From positions 1-41,124 of IMG/VR virus record IMGVR_UViG_3300044616_000690: a stretch of 41,124 nt of DNA; one strand, 5' to 3'. Made by a program: the position numbers and the translations under genes. The stretch comes from a virus. Shown in pieces: positions 31,281-39,945 of this stretch. Position 1 is the stretch's first letter, and each line of letters opens with the position of its first letter. The notes beneath the pieces are model-generated. The model was given only the letters and a program-made list of their open reading frames with translations. It was not told the DNA's origin and ran no database searches.

Positions 31281-33889
31281 TTATTTCCTTGTCTGTCAAC
31301 ATCATATCGCATATTCATAGAGAAATCATTATTAGCTACATCATTATAATCTTTATCGCCATAAAGATCGGTTGTACCAAATGTAGATACAGTAGCAGTT
31401 TCTCCAGCATCCGCCTGAGTCATAGTTGCAACAGGAGCATTTCCCCACAAAGCTCTTCCTGTTTTTGGTCTGTCTTTTTCCATCAATGACATATTGATAG
31501 TAATTTCCGCTTCTCTTGGAAATTGCGCAACTTTACCTTTCATACTGGTTTTGTCAAATGTAAATATATTTCCTAAATTATAACTCCAGTCTTGTTGTTG
31601 TACAGTACTCTCGTTAATTAATTCCCAAGATGCATCTTCAGGTATGCTAACATTGCACGAATTTAAAACCACAAAGTGATTTTTGTAAAAATCTCCAAGT
31701 GTAAATTGCACCATCGGTGGTATCATAAATCCACCATTTACAGTGGAAGTATAATTAGAAGGTCTGGTTAAACCCACCAAATAGTTTACACGTTGCCACA
31801 TAGGTAATAATTCTTTAACAGAATGTGCAACCACTTTAAAATTGAAACTAACGTCTCTGGTAAATCCTTTGTAATAGTATAACTTGTCAGGTCTACCCAA
31901 GTATTCAATTGGTTCCCAAGTAGATGTATTGTTTTCTTGTAACCCTTTTACAGTAGCATTAAACGGTATAAATCTGTTGTTAACTATATCATAGAAGTAA
32001 AACTTAACCAAGTCAGGACCCAATCCGTTAAATTGATCATTATATTTTTCAGCAAATTCATCAGCATTTAATACACCCAAGCTGTTAACATAGTCAACAT
32101 TGTTGGTGGGTCTTATAAATCTGTCTCTACCTTCTTTTTTACCCAATAGAGTTGGAAACTTTTCTTTTCTTTCATATCTGATTCGACCAGTATAGGTGTA
32201 TTGATTTGCACTATCAGATCCGTCAGTATTGGTTCTGTCTGATTTTACTTTCGCTAAATAATTAAAACCAACATCATCTGTGGCATACTGTTGTGTTTTT
32301 CCAAATATAGGATCTACACCATACTTTAAATTGTCGTTTCCAGCAATTTTGGTTTTTAAAATTCTGCTTAAATCTTGAATATATTCTACAGTTTTATCTG
32401 TTTTATCTGAAAGTGTACGTTGATAGTTTACAGATAATTTAGGATCGGTATATTGTTTATAATTTAACAATTGATCACTATATTCTACATCACCATCTAT
32501 TTTAACTAAATCACCGTATCTATTTGTATTAGCGCCGTCTACAGAACTAATTTCAACATTACTAATTGTATACGAATCTGTTAATTTACCAACGCCAGGT
32601 GTAGTTGAATATGTAACAGATAAAAAGCTGTTGTTTCTTAAATTTTTATTGCTTTGAACATATAGTCTCAATCGTTTAGAAACTATGTTTGTCAGAGGAG
32701 TGGCAAAAAATCTCATTCCACTTGTACCACTGCTGTTGCCTCCTGTTATTTGTTGTAATCCAACTGCTTTTAACAACCCACCAATAAAACCACCTTTTGA
32801 TTTTGGTTGTGTGCCTGTATATAACAAATTGTTACCCTGATTTAAATTAACATTTAGATTAGCACTCTTCTTACCACTTGTTCTGTCGTGTGTAATAGAA
32901 TTACTCCATCTATTGGTATTCAACATCAGATCATATGTATCTTCGTCAGCTCTGTAATTTAATCCTGCTATTGGTTGAGTAGGTGGCAACAATCCACCTA
33001 GAATCGTATTATTCTTTAAAAATGACCCAGCTGATTTTAGTAGATTACTAAAGAATCCGCCTTTGCCTGTAGAATTACTCATCAAACTCTTATATCGTTT
33101 GTTGTTGTAACCAGCAGTAGCTGTATTACCTCTTAGTAATCCTTTAACACCATCTCGACCTGTAATAGGCATTACTTGATCTGCTTTATCGCCACCACCA
33201 AGTAATCCTGTAAAATTGAAAAATCCACCCAATCCACTCTTTGGCTCACTAGCTGCACTAGCCACACTACTACGTGGCGGAGATGGATTGCCTTCAGTTG
33301 CACCAAACAATCCACCAATAGCTTTTGTAATACCACCTATACCGGCAGCACCCATTAAACCACCGACGATATTGCTACTATCTATAAATCTGGTGGGTCT
33401 TTCTATAGCACCAAATGTTGATAATCTAACCGCAGCCAAAAGAGGGCTTGCTGGATTATAAATCTTGGTTTCGTCAAATGGAGCAAATCCTTGTAATAGT
33501 ATTTGTTTTGTTAAAAAAGTACCACCTTTACCAGATCCTAGAAATCTTCTGATTCTGGTACCGTCTCTCAATGCGGATTGTATAGGAAACGATCTGCTAA
33601 CATTTATCTTCTGACGTTGACCTTGATTTGGATTTGCGTAAAATGGAGGTGCTAATTCGCTGCTAATTAATCCTCTTGCGTATAAATCAGTTGGTTTATT
33701 CTTGCTATATAATACTTCGTTGTTATTATTAGTATTGAATAATGTTTCTAATTTACCAGGCGCTCTTAGATTTATATATTGTTCGGCATTTGGCGGCAAA
33801 GATAAACCCGCACCTTGTATATTAGAAAGTGTGGTAACTTGCGCACCATCATTACCTATTGCGCTAGAATATGTATTACTATTTGCCAT
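31277..33889 (-). CDS. Large tail/baseplate structural protein
   Basis: An 870-residue protein, not assigned to a named T4 gene. Residues about 175-330 are a Gly-rich, low-complexity stretch with several GG(F/L)(F/L) turns such as SGLGGFFNFTGLLGGG, perhaps a flexible linker. The C-terminal 250 residues (VQFTLGDFYKNHFVVLNSCN, SIPEDASWELINE, FPREAEITINMSLMEKDRP) have the pattern of tail-tube-initiator or baseplate cap proteins. It lies between tape measure and gp53-like genes, coupled to the latter by ATGA. A TATTTATA motif precedes it. Confidence 0.65.
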   Translation of the reverse strand: MANSNTYSSAIGNDGAQVTTLSNIQGAGLSLPPNAEQYINLRAPGKLETLFNTNNNNEVLYSKNKPTDLYARGLISSELAPPFYANPNQGQRQKINVSRSFPIQSALRDGTRIRRFLGSGKGGTFLTKQILLQGFAPFDETKIYNPASPLLAAVRLSTFGAIERPTRFIDSSNIVGGLMGAAGIGGITKAIGGLFGATEGNPSPPRSSVASAASEPKSGLGGFFNFTGLLGGGDKADQVMPITGRDGVKGLLRGNTATAGYNNKRYKSLMSNSTGKGGFFSNLLKSAGSFLKNNTILGGLLPPTQPIAGLNYRADEDTYDLMLNTNRWSNSITHDRTSGKKSANLNVNLNQGNNLLYTGTQPKSKGGFIGGLLKAVGLQQITGGNSSGTSGMRFFATPLTNIVSKRLRLYVQSNKNLRNNSFLSVTYSTTPGVGKLTDSYTISNVEISSVDGANTNRYGDLVKIDGDVEYSDQLLNYKQYTDPKLSVNYQRTLSDKTDKTVEYIQDLSRILKTKIAGNDNLKYGVDPIFGKTQQYATDDVGFNYLAKVKSDRTNTDGSDSANQYTYTGRIRYERKEKFPTLLGKKEGRDRFIRPTNNVDYVNSLGVLNADEFAEKYNDQFNGLGPDLVKFYFYDIVNNRFIPFNATVKGLQENNTSTWEPIEYLGRPDKLYYYKGFTRDVSFNFKVVAHSVKELLPMWQRVNYLVGLTRPSNYTSTVNGGFMIPPMVQFTLGDFYKNHFVVLNSCNVSIPEDASWELINESTVQQQDWSYNLGNIFTFDKTSMKGKVAQFPREAEITINMSLMEKDRPKTGRALWGNAPVATMTQADAGETATVSTFGTTDLYGDKDYNDVANNDFSMNMRYDVDRQGNK

Positions 33890-33893
33890 TAAT

Positions 33894-33901
33894 TATAAAT
33901 A
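33894..33901 (-). promoter_or_regulatory. TATTTATA motif before the 870-aa gene
   Basis: On the - strand the motif ends 4 bases before the ATG at 33889 and fills the 17-base gap after the tape measure gene. Confidence 0.4.
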
Positions 33902-33906
33902 TCAGA

Positions 33907-36900
33907 TTAATTGGTTGTTGCTTGACCAAATGAACCAAATTTTGAGTTACTTGTTGCTAATAATTGATTTGCACGTTGACCATCAATATACACAGCAATT
34001 TGACCAGATGCCATCATAGAAGTCAATTTATCAAGTTTTTCTGCTAAAACTCTATTGGAATTTACAATTGTATTGATCAATAAATCATCAGTTTTTACAC
34101 TTGTTTTTGATTCAGTCGCAGTTTTTGATGGAGTTTCTTCTGATGTTCCGACTATTCTACCAACAAAACTAAAAGTTTTTCCTATTGTATCAGATATAAA
34201 TGAACCAATACCTTTCATTTTTTCCCATACTTTTTCAAGAGCACCAATAATAAAAGTAAAAGCTCCACTGAATGTGTCTTTGAGAAAAGTACCAACTTCA
34301 GATACAGCAGACTTTATTAGTTCAAATCCTTTTTTAAATGGATATGTAATCAAATCAAACATCACATCCATTACGGATTTGAAAGCATCAACAAATGTTG
34401 TTTTTAAAATATTTATAATCTCTGGTATAATTTGAGCGGCTTTTTTAAATGGATATGTAAGTACATCAAATAACATATCTACTACAGATTTAATACCATC
34501 AACAATCGCTAAACCGATTTCGGATGGAGATTTACCACCCAATTTATCCATTACCCAATTATATACCAATTCAAATGGCCATTTAAGTATAGTATATAAA
34601 GTGTCTGCTACAGATGCAATACCGTCAGCGATTGCGTTCAGTCCAAAAGCTTTCAAAATTAACAATCCTAATTTTCCCACTGTTTTAGCTATAGCTATAG
34701 GCAATTTAACAAAGTGAAATACAATAATTTCAATTGCTAATCTTCCAATATTTGCAAAAATTTTACCCCATTCAATTCCCCCACCGCCACCACTAAATAA
34801 CTCTTCTATTTTATCAGGCAAACTCGTTAGTGCGTCTAATAAAAAGTTGGTTACGTCTTTAAATATTCCCGCAAAATCTATATCGGCTAAAAACGACGGT
34901 ATCTTTTTAAGAAAATCCCAAACCATTTTTAATGGTTCTACAACCAAAGCATTAACTACAGCTTTTAATCCAGCTACTGCTTTTTGACTCACGGTACCTG
35001 TCGTTTCATTAAATGCTTTAAAAAACGCTATGCCACCTTGAATCACAGATACAACTAGTCCTATTGGTCCTAAAAATTTAGCTACTGCTCCAAAAATCGG
35101 AGCGAGTTTTGAAAAAAACCCAATGCCAGTACCAAGTTTGCCAAATATTCCACCCACAAAACTTCCAATTCCTTTTACCGAACTACCTAGTCCACTAAAT
35201 ACGTTTGAGATAATATTTCCAATTTTTGAAATTGCTGGAAATTTTGTAAATACTTTTTCAATATTCATTCCGATATTAAAAACGCTATTTGAAAGTTTTG
35301 TTAATTGTGTAGATCCTTTTCCGATAAAATTAGATATGGATTGAAATCCCGTACCAAATCCTTTTAATGTATCTGATGCTGATTTTAGTCCACTTGCGAT
35401 CTTTTCTATTTTTAACGAAATATTTACTATCGTGTTTATGATACCCGATGTACTCGTTGACCACCCAATAAAAATACTTGATATTTTTAGCGCCGATGAT
35501 AAAAATTGTGAAGAATAAGTAATTAATTTTCCAAATCCACTTGTCATTTTTCCTATCCCACCCAATATATTTGATACTATAGATAAACTTTTAAACATCA
35601 TATATAGTTTACCCACTTCTTGTGCAAATTTTTTGATTTCTTCTCGGTTATCTTTTATATATTTTAATAACTGTGTAAATATTGGTCCAATTTCTTCCAA
35701 TATAGGCCCAATAAATTCCATAAAAATTGCATTAATTTCATTTTGCAACTGTTTCATTCTGGTTTGATTTTTTTCTTGAATCAACCCTTTTTCATATTCG
35801 GCTTGAGCAGCTTTTTTAGCAGCAATAGGATCGTTCTTCATCATTTCCGCCATTTGCTTTTTCTTCTCTGCTTCGGCTCTTACCAATGGATCTTTTGATT
35901 TTAATGCTTCTTTCAGATTTTCTTCAGCATTTAACATTTCTTGCAATTCTTTTACAGTCTTACCAGCAGCTTTTGCAAACGCGTCTTGTGCAATTGGATT
36001 TAACTGATTGAACTTAATTTTCTTAGCTTGATCCAATATTAATTTATTTGCCCCAATAATATCGCCTTGAAATGCCAATCTGCGAGCTTCATTAAAATTA
36101 ATATTTTTACCAATCAATGCACTAGCTTTTAATTCTGATTGAATACTACTTTCAAAGTCAAGCAAACCCTTTGCAGTTTTTGCCATATTGTCAAGAGTAG
36201 TACCCATTTGTCTAGCTTGAGCTGCAGCTCTAACCATTTCATCTGCATTTTTACCAGCAAACATTCTAGCTTCTTCAGATGCATTTGCGACATCGTTCAT
36301 TACATCGTCCAACCCAACTCCATAAGCATTTGCAGCAAATTTTGCCAATCCCAACATATTTTGTTTGGCTATTGCACTTTTTCCAGATACGCCACCTAAC
36401 GTTTGTAGAAACTTAACACTTGTTTCAGAAGCTACTCCAAATTGAGCAGACATTATTGAAACATCTTTAACCAATCCTTTTTCCATAGATTGCAAACTTG
36501 TAAAAGTTGAACCTATTTGTTTCATTGTTCCGCCAAGTTGTTCAGCGTTTATACCAAACTCAGCTAACTCAATAGAAGCTTCTCGTATGTTTTTTTCAAA
36601 AATTGCACCCTGACTTGGTAATAGTCCAAATTTTTGTCTAACATTTGTAGCAGCGGTGTCAATTTGATTAAAAACGTCTAATATTCTTTCAAAAGTACCA
36701 GCTAATGTGGTGGGTATATTTAGTTTAGTTGCTAAACCCGAAGCCAAATCACCCATCTTGTTTAACAACTTTACACCCATCTCCAATGCTTTGTTATATA
36801 AATCTATTAACTCGTTTGCTGCTTTTAGTAAAAAATTATGTAGTTTTAACGATTCTAACTTGGAAGCACTGTTTTTCAATAAATGTTCTTCCAAATTCAA

Positions 36901-37314
36901 CTCGGTTGATTTTTTATTAATTAAATCTTGTAAAGCTATAACAGTATCGCTGGTAGGATCTTTACTTTGCTCTACTAGAAGTTCAGCTGCGTTTGTCAAT
37001 AATTCATTTTGTAAACTCTCTATTTTTATGTAACTGTTGATACGTGCCTGTGCAAATTCATTTAACTTTTTTTCAGAATTTACAAATTTTGATGATAATT
37101 TTTCTTGTAAACTTTTTCCTTTTAACTGTTCATCAAGCTTATCTTTTTGTGTTTTATATGCCTGTCCTAACTGTTTGGCTATATCAACCATTCTTTTCTC
37201 GGTATCAACTATCTTGTCTAGATTAGACAGAGTATCTTTGATTTCAGCGTTTAAATTATTAAACGCCTCTACTAGTTTATCCGCTGTTGCTTTATCAAAT
37301 GGTTGTGCTGCCAT
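33907..37314 (-). CDS. Tail tape measure protein
   Basis: An 1135-residue protein, the longest here. Residues 1-190 are helical, coiled coil with many Lys/Glu/Leu. A central domain (GLLPSQGAIFEKNIREASIE, YGVGLDDVMNDVANASEEA, AAQARQMGTTLDNMAKTAKG) is typical of T4-like tape measures. The second half has many hydrophobic helices (FIGPILEEIGPIFTQLLKYI; FGAVAKFLGPIGLVVSVIQG) and C-terminal copies of a TYPFKK unit. It sets tail length and is ejected with DNA. It follows the gp26-like chaperone gene and its frameshift ORF, as in other long-tailed phages, and is preceded by TATTTATA. Confidence 0.85.
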   Translation of the reverse strand: MAAQPFDKATADKLVEAFNNLNAEIKDTLSNLDKIVDTEKRMVDIAKQLGQAYKTQKDKLDEQLKGKSLQEKLSSKFVNSEKKLNEFAQARINSYIKIESLQNELLTNAAELLVEQSKDPTSDTVIALQDLINKKSTELNLEEHLLKNSASKLESLKLHNFLLKAANELIDLYNKALEMGVKLLNKMGDLASGLATKLNIPTTLAGTFERILDVFNQIDTAATNVRQKFGLLPSQGAIFEKNIREASIELAEFGINAEQLGGTMKQIGSTFTSLQSMEKGLVKDVSIMSAQFGVASETSVKFLQTLGGVSGKSAIAKQNMLGLAKFAANAYGVGLDDVMNDVANASEEARMFAGKNADEMVRAAAQARQMGTTLDNMAKTAKGLLDFESSIQSELKASALIGKNINFNEARRLAFQGDIIGANKLILDQAKKIKFNQLNPIAQDAFAKAAGKTVKELQEMLNAEENLKEALKSKDPLVRAEAEKKKQMAEMMKNDPIAAKKAAQAEYEKGLIQEKNQTRMKQLQNEINAIFMEFIGPILEEIGPIFTQLLKYIKDNREEIKKFAQEVGKLYMMFKSLSIVSNILGGIGKMTSGFGKLITYSSQFLSSALKISSIFIGWSTSTSGIINTIVNISLKIEKIASGLKSASDTLKGFGTGFQSISNFIGKGSTQLTKLSNSVFNIGMNIEKVFTKFPAISKIGNIISNVFSGLGSSVKGIGSFVGGIFGKLGTGIGFFSKLAPIFGAVAKFLGPIGLVVSVIQGGIAFFKAFNETTGTVSQKAVAGLKAVVNALVVEPLKMVWDFLKKIPSFLADIDFAGIFKDVTNFLLDALTSLPDKIEELFSGGGGGIEWGKIFANIGRLAIEIIVFHFVKLPIAIAKTVGKLGLLILKAFGLNAIADGIASVADTLYTILKWPFELVYNWVMDKLGGKSPSEIGLAIVDGIKSVVDMLFDVLTYPFKKAAQIIPEIINILKTTFVDAFKSVMDVMFDLITYPFKKGFELIKSAVSEVGTFLKDTFSGAFTFIIGALEKVWEKMKGIGSFISDTIGKTFSFVGRIVGTSEETPSKTATESKTSVKTDDLLINTIVNSNRVLAEKLDKLTSMMASGQIAVYIDGQRANQLLATSNSKFGSFGQATTN
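34330..34460. repeat. 20-bp direct repeat in the tape measure gene (111-bp period)
   Basis: ttttttaaatggatatgtaa occurs at 34330-34349 and 34441-34460. It encodes the repeated TYPFKK units; a more diverged copy (KWPFELVYNW) lies near 34580. Confidence 0.85.
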
Positions 37315-37320
37315 ATAATA

Positions 37321-37328
37321 TATAAATA
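37321..37328 (-). promoter_or_regulatory. TATTTATA motif before the tape measure gene
   Basis: On the - strand CATATTTATA ends 6 bases before the ATG at 37314, in the short gap after the +1-frame ORF. Confidence 0.45.
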
Positions 37329-37349
37329 TGACAACTATATTATTTTACA

Positions 37350-37562
37350 CTAAAAAGGCTTATCTACTTTACCTGACTTTTTAGCAGGTTCTTTGTAACT
37401 ATCACTTTCTTTATTCTTTATATTTGCTAATTGAGCATAGTAAAAATTACGTAAAAATACAGGTAAATTATACGCAATTTGTACATTTACCGCTCCTTGC
37501 GAGAAATAACTCAATTCAAATATTTGACCGTGAACTTGTAACTTATATTCAGGACTCAGGCC
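37350..37562 (-). CDS. Start-less +1-frame ORF after gp26-like gene (frameshift extension)
   Basis: Seventy codons in the +1 frame relative to the gp26-like gene, from just after its T7 run to a TAG at 37350, with no ATG or GTG in frame. The sense is gene-like: GLSPEYKLQVHGQIFELSYF, AYNLPVFLRNFYYAQLANIK, then a Lys-rich tail. A +1 (or -2) shift on TTTTTTT would fuse it to residue 270 or so of the gp26-like protein; the zero frame stops only four codons after the run. Long-tailed phages commonly make an extended tail-assembly chaperone by frameshifting just before the tape measure gene, exactly this position. A sequencing indel in the homopolymer would look the same. Confidence 0.65.
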   Translation of the reverse strand, partial: GLSPEYKLQVHGQIFELSYFSQGAVNVQIAYNLPVFLRNFYYAQLANIKNKESDSYKEPAKKSGKVDKPF

Positions 37563-38373
37563 AAAAAAACTGTACCGTCATCGGTACATCCATCCTTTCC
37601 ACCTCACCACAGTGTTCACATACAAAGTCAAAACCCATATCCAATTCAGGCGCAATTGTTTTAATATAAGCTCTTAGTGCCATACTGTCTTTTGACAACA
37701 ACTCATTGTCAACAAATTTATTGATAGATGCAATATCTGGTTTTCCATCTATACTTACAATCAGCTTTTTAAGTCTGGTAGTTACTTCTGTACTGGCTTG
37801 TTTTTTGATCTTGGTCATCGCTTTAATATCACGATCAATGCTTTCTTGATCACCAGATGTAACAAGTTTAAATGTTATTCTACGTTTACAATATGGAAAC
37901 TCAAATTCAAATTCATTACTACCCTTCTGAAACTTATTGAAGTCCACTTCTTTTTCATTTAATGTACTTAAATCAATATATGTTTTGTTTTCGGTATTAC
38001 ATTTTTTGCACTCAATTTTTACAGGCCCGTATTTGTCACCATATGCCAAACGTCTAGCAGCAACAAACAGTGCATTTTTGTCTACCATCAACAAATCTTG
38101 TGTTCTTACGCCGGGCGTAACAATTAAAGATTCAAGCAATTTATCCAATACAGTACCGTTTTTGATGAAGTTTTCATTGGTTAAAATGTCTTCTTCTCTA
38201 GCAGTCATCATCTTTAATTCCACACTACCTTTGCTTAGTGGACTAGACTCATCATAGAAATATCCTTTAGATGGCAATTCTATTGTTTCCGCAGGATAAC
38301 TTGTAGGTGCAGCTGTTGTTGATGCAGTTGAATGTTGTTGCTTTAATTTTTGAATTATAATTTCGTCACTCAT
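37549..38373 (-). CDS. 26: gp26-like baseplate hub/tail assembly protein
   Basis: A 274-residue protein of the T4 gp26-type baseplate family. ETIELPSKGYFYDESSPLSK near the N-terminus and KMMTAREEDILTNENFIKNG are characteristic. A zinc-ribbon-like set (CKKCNTENK, FPYCKRR, CEHCGE) is present. After YIKTIAPELDMGFDFVCEHC the protein ends in TVQFFWPES, reading through a seven-T run. gp26 acts in baseplate hub assembly in T4; the position directly before the tape measure gene matches that of tail assembly chaperones. No TATTTATA motif precedes it, only AT-rich sequence. Confidence 0.8.
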   Translation of the reverse strand: MSDEIIIQKLKQQHSTASTTAAPTSYPAETIELPSKGYFYDESSPLSKGSVELKMMTAREEDILTNENFIKNGTVLDKLLESLIVTPGVRTQDLLMVDKNALFVAARRLAYGDKYGPVKIECKKCNTENKTYIDLSTLNEKEVDFNKFQKGSNEFEFEFPYCKRRITFKLVTSGDQESIDRDIKAMTKIKKQASTEVTTRLKKLIVSIDGKPDIASINKFVDNELLSKDSMALRAYIKTIAPELDMGFDFVCEHCGEVERMDVPMTVQFFWPES

Positions 38374-38422
38374 AACTTTATAACAATATATAGAACTTTA
38401 TATAACTTTTATGTTATTATAT

Positions 38423-39331
38423 TTAGGTATTTAATTGATGTTGAGCAGCATCACGAGCGGCTGTTTTACTGTCTACTGCATCTTTTTTGTTTTTTACACG
38501 TAGTTCAGCCGCAGCTTTTTCTTCGGGGGTAGTTGCAGCTTTTAAATCGTCATTTGCTTTTGTAAGTTCTTGTTGTGCCGCATCAAGTTCAACGGTACGA
38601 AGAACCAATCCAGCTTGATTATACTTTTTTCTTGCAGAATTTATTTTAGCTTCGTCTTCTTTCATTATACCCACAATCAATTTCTTTAATAACTTCTTTT
38701 GTTTTTCGGTTAATTTACCAGTAATTTTACCCAATTTATTGTTTAATATATTATGAACATTTGTATTGTAATTACCAAACAAATCGATAATAAAAGCCTT
38801 TTGTTGTTCTGGGGTTAATGTAGCATATTGAGATCTTAATTGACTTGCACTTCTAGCCGGTAACCCTAGTACTGTAAAATCTACAGTTGGTACTGTTATC
38901 AAGTATCCGTGTTTTATGGCTGGGTCTAATTTGGATTGATTTTTTGGCAATGGCTGTAAATAAGAAGGAGATCCATCTTTTTTTACAAAGTTTTTGAATC
39001 TTGGATCTTCAATCATATCCTTTTCACTAACTGCAAAAATAATAATATCACGTTCTATATTGATTGGTATTTGATTAGCTACACTTTTCAAGTTGTAGTT
39101 GTTTTTGACGTTTAGTATTTTGTTTGCCGGTATACCTGTGGTAATCATCATTTGCATTTTTTCATTGAAAGTAAATGGTGATTTTGGCAATTTTGTAACA
39201 CCTGTGGTTGTTATGTATACATCATTACCACCAAATTTAGTGGTTAGGTAGTTGTATACACTTTTGTGACCTTTGTGAAAGGGATGAAATCTACCAGGAT
39301 AAATTACGAATATTTTCTTGCCCATTTGCAT
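38423..39331 (-). CDS. HxGH nucleotidylyltransferase (NMNAT-like) with coiled-coil tail
   Basis: A 302-residue protein. The start at 39331 (MQMGKK) is chosen because a longer GTG frame would begin inside a terminator hairpin. Residues 5-25 hold the HIGH-superfamily site IYPGRFHPFHKGHKSVY (His19-Lys-Gly-His22), and later PARSASQLR fits the second nucleotide-binding motif. These enzymes adenylylate or cytidylylate small phosphates such as NMN or phosphopantetheine. Residues about 170-215 are a linker (TPEQQKAFIIDLFGN), and 225-302 an Ala/Lys/Glu-rich coiled coil. It sits between tail tube and gp26-like genes. Substrate not readable. Confidence 0.75.
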   Translation of the reverse strand: MQMGKKIFVIYPGRFHPFHKGHKSVYNYLTTKFGGNDVYITTTGVTKLPKSPFTFNEKMQMMITTGIPANKILNVKNNYNLKSVANQIPINIERDIIIFAVSEKDMIEDPRFKNFVKKDGSPSYLQPLPKNQSKLDPAIKHGYLITVPTVDFTVLGLPARSASQLRSQYATLTPEQQKAFIIDLFGNYNTNVHNILNNKLGKITGKLTEKQKKLLKKLIVGIMKEDEAKINSARKKYNQAGLVLRTVELDAAQQELTKANDDLKAATTPEEKAAAELRVKNKKDAVDSKTAARDAAQHQLNT

Positions 39332-39347
39332 ATAGTAATAAATAGAA

Positions 39348-39371
39348 AACCCCACAAATAAATGTGGGGTT
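39348..39371 (-). terminator. Terminator after the tail tube gene
   Basis: AACCCCAC (39348-39355) pairs with GTGGGGTT (39364-39371), loop of 8. On the - strand it runs into TTCTATTTATT. The + side also carries TTCTTTTT, so it could act in both directions. It starts 20 bases after the gp19 stop. Confidence 0.8.
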
Positions 39372-39390
39372 CTTTTTGATACAATAAATA

Positions 39391-39882
39391 TTAATATTGG
39401 AGAATTGCGTAATCGTATGCTACAGATAAACTGATCATCTGAGCAGCACCGTCATCGCTCCAATCCATTTCTTGGAAATCAGCGCTTACGATAAATGAAC
39501 CTACCAACTTCCATTCTTCTACTTTGTCACCTACTGGACCCAAGACGTTAATTGTTAGATCCTTCTTATAGAAGTCTTGGTAACCATCACGACCAGTAAC
39601 TGATTCGTGGTGCAAACGTACCCATTCCATTACTGCTTGAGCACCGGATGGTACAATTGGATCATAAAGTTCCATACTGATTTCATCCCATACACTTTTA
39701 CCCTTGTAGTAGGTTTTTACGTTAATATGGTCAAGTTCCTTCTTGGCTTGTGTTAGTTTAGGACGATTGACCTTTTTGATGATGAATGATGGAATACCAT
39801 CAACATAAAGAATAAAACGATTCTTTACTTTTGGTTCGAATGCCGTAGCGAATATTTCACTTGGATTTAGTAGTTCTGCCAT
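39391..39882 (-). CDS. 19: Tail tube protein (T4 gp19-like)
   Basis: A 163-residue protein of normal gp19 length. Motifs: FEPKVKNRFILYVDGIPSFI, VNRPKLTQAKKELDHINVKT, DPIVPSGAQAVMEWVRLHHE, DLTINVLGPVGDKVEEWKLV and the closing DGAAQMISLSVAYDYAILQY. It polymerises as hexameric rings to form the inner tube of the contractile tail. An AAGGT site precedes the ATG, a TATTTATA motif lies 23 bases upstream of it, and a strong terminator follows, so it forms its own highly expressed unit. Base composition looks less AT-rich than neighbours, as expected for an abundant protein. Confidence 0.94.
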   Translation of the reverse strand: MAELLNPSEIFATAFEPKVKNRFILYVDGIPSFIIKKVNRPKLTQAKKELDHINVKTYYKGKSVWDEISMELYDPIVPSGAQAVMEWVRLHHESVTGRDGYQDFYKKDLTINVLGPVGDKVEEWKLVGSFIVSADFQEMDWSDDGAAQMISLSVAYDYAILQY

Positions 39883-39905
39883 ATTTTTACCTTATTGTTC
39901 TTGAA

Positions 39906-39913
39906 TATAAATA
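39906..39913 (-). promoter_or_regulatory. TATTTATA motif before the tail tube gene
   Basis: On the - strand AATATTTATA ends 23 bases before the ATG at 39882, leaving room for a short leader with AAGGT. This is the best-spaced copy for a promoter. Confidence 0.55.
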
Positions 39914-39945
39914 TTAAACGATTTAGTTTTATATAAAGTTTTTTA

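Noticed and set aside
37321-37562. gp26-like gene as a frameshifted pseudogene
   Set aside because: The zero-frame product has normal domains, and both frames are gene-like around a slippery run in the classical position, so programmed shifting is at least as likely. An indel error remains open.
39325-39355. GTG at 39355 as the start of the nucleotidylyltransferase
   Set aside because: It lies inside the terminator hairpin of the tail tube gene; ATG codons at 39331 or 39325 directly precede the catalytic domain.
8691-39913. TATAAATA on the + strand read as T4 late promoters
   Set aside because: In that orientation they would fire away from the adjacent - strand genes and no + strand genes follow. 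They are reported instead by their - strand reading.
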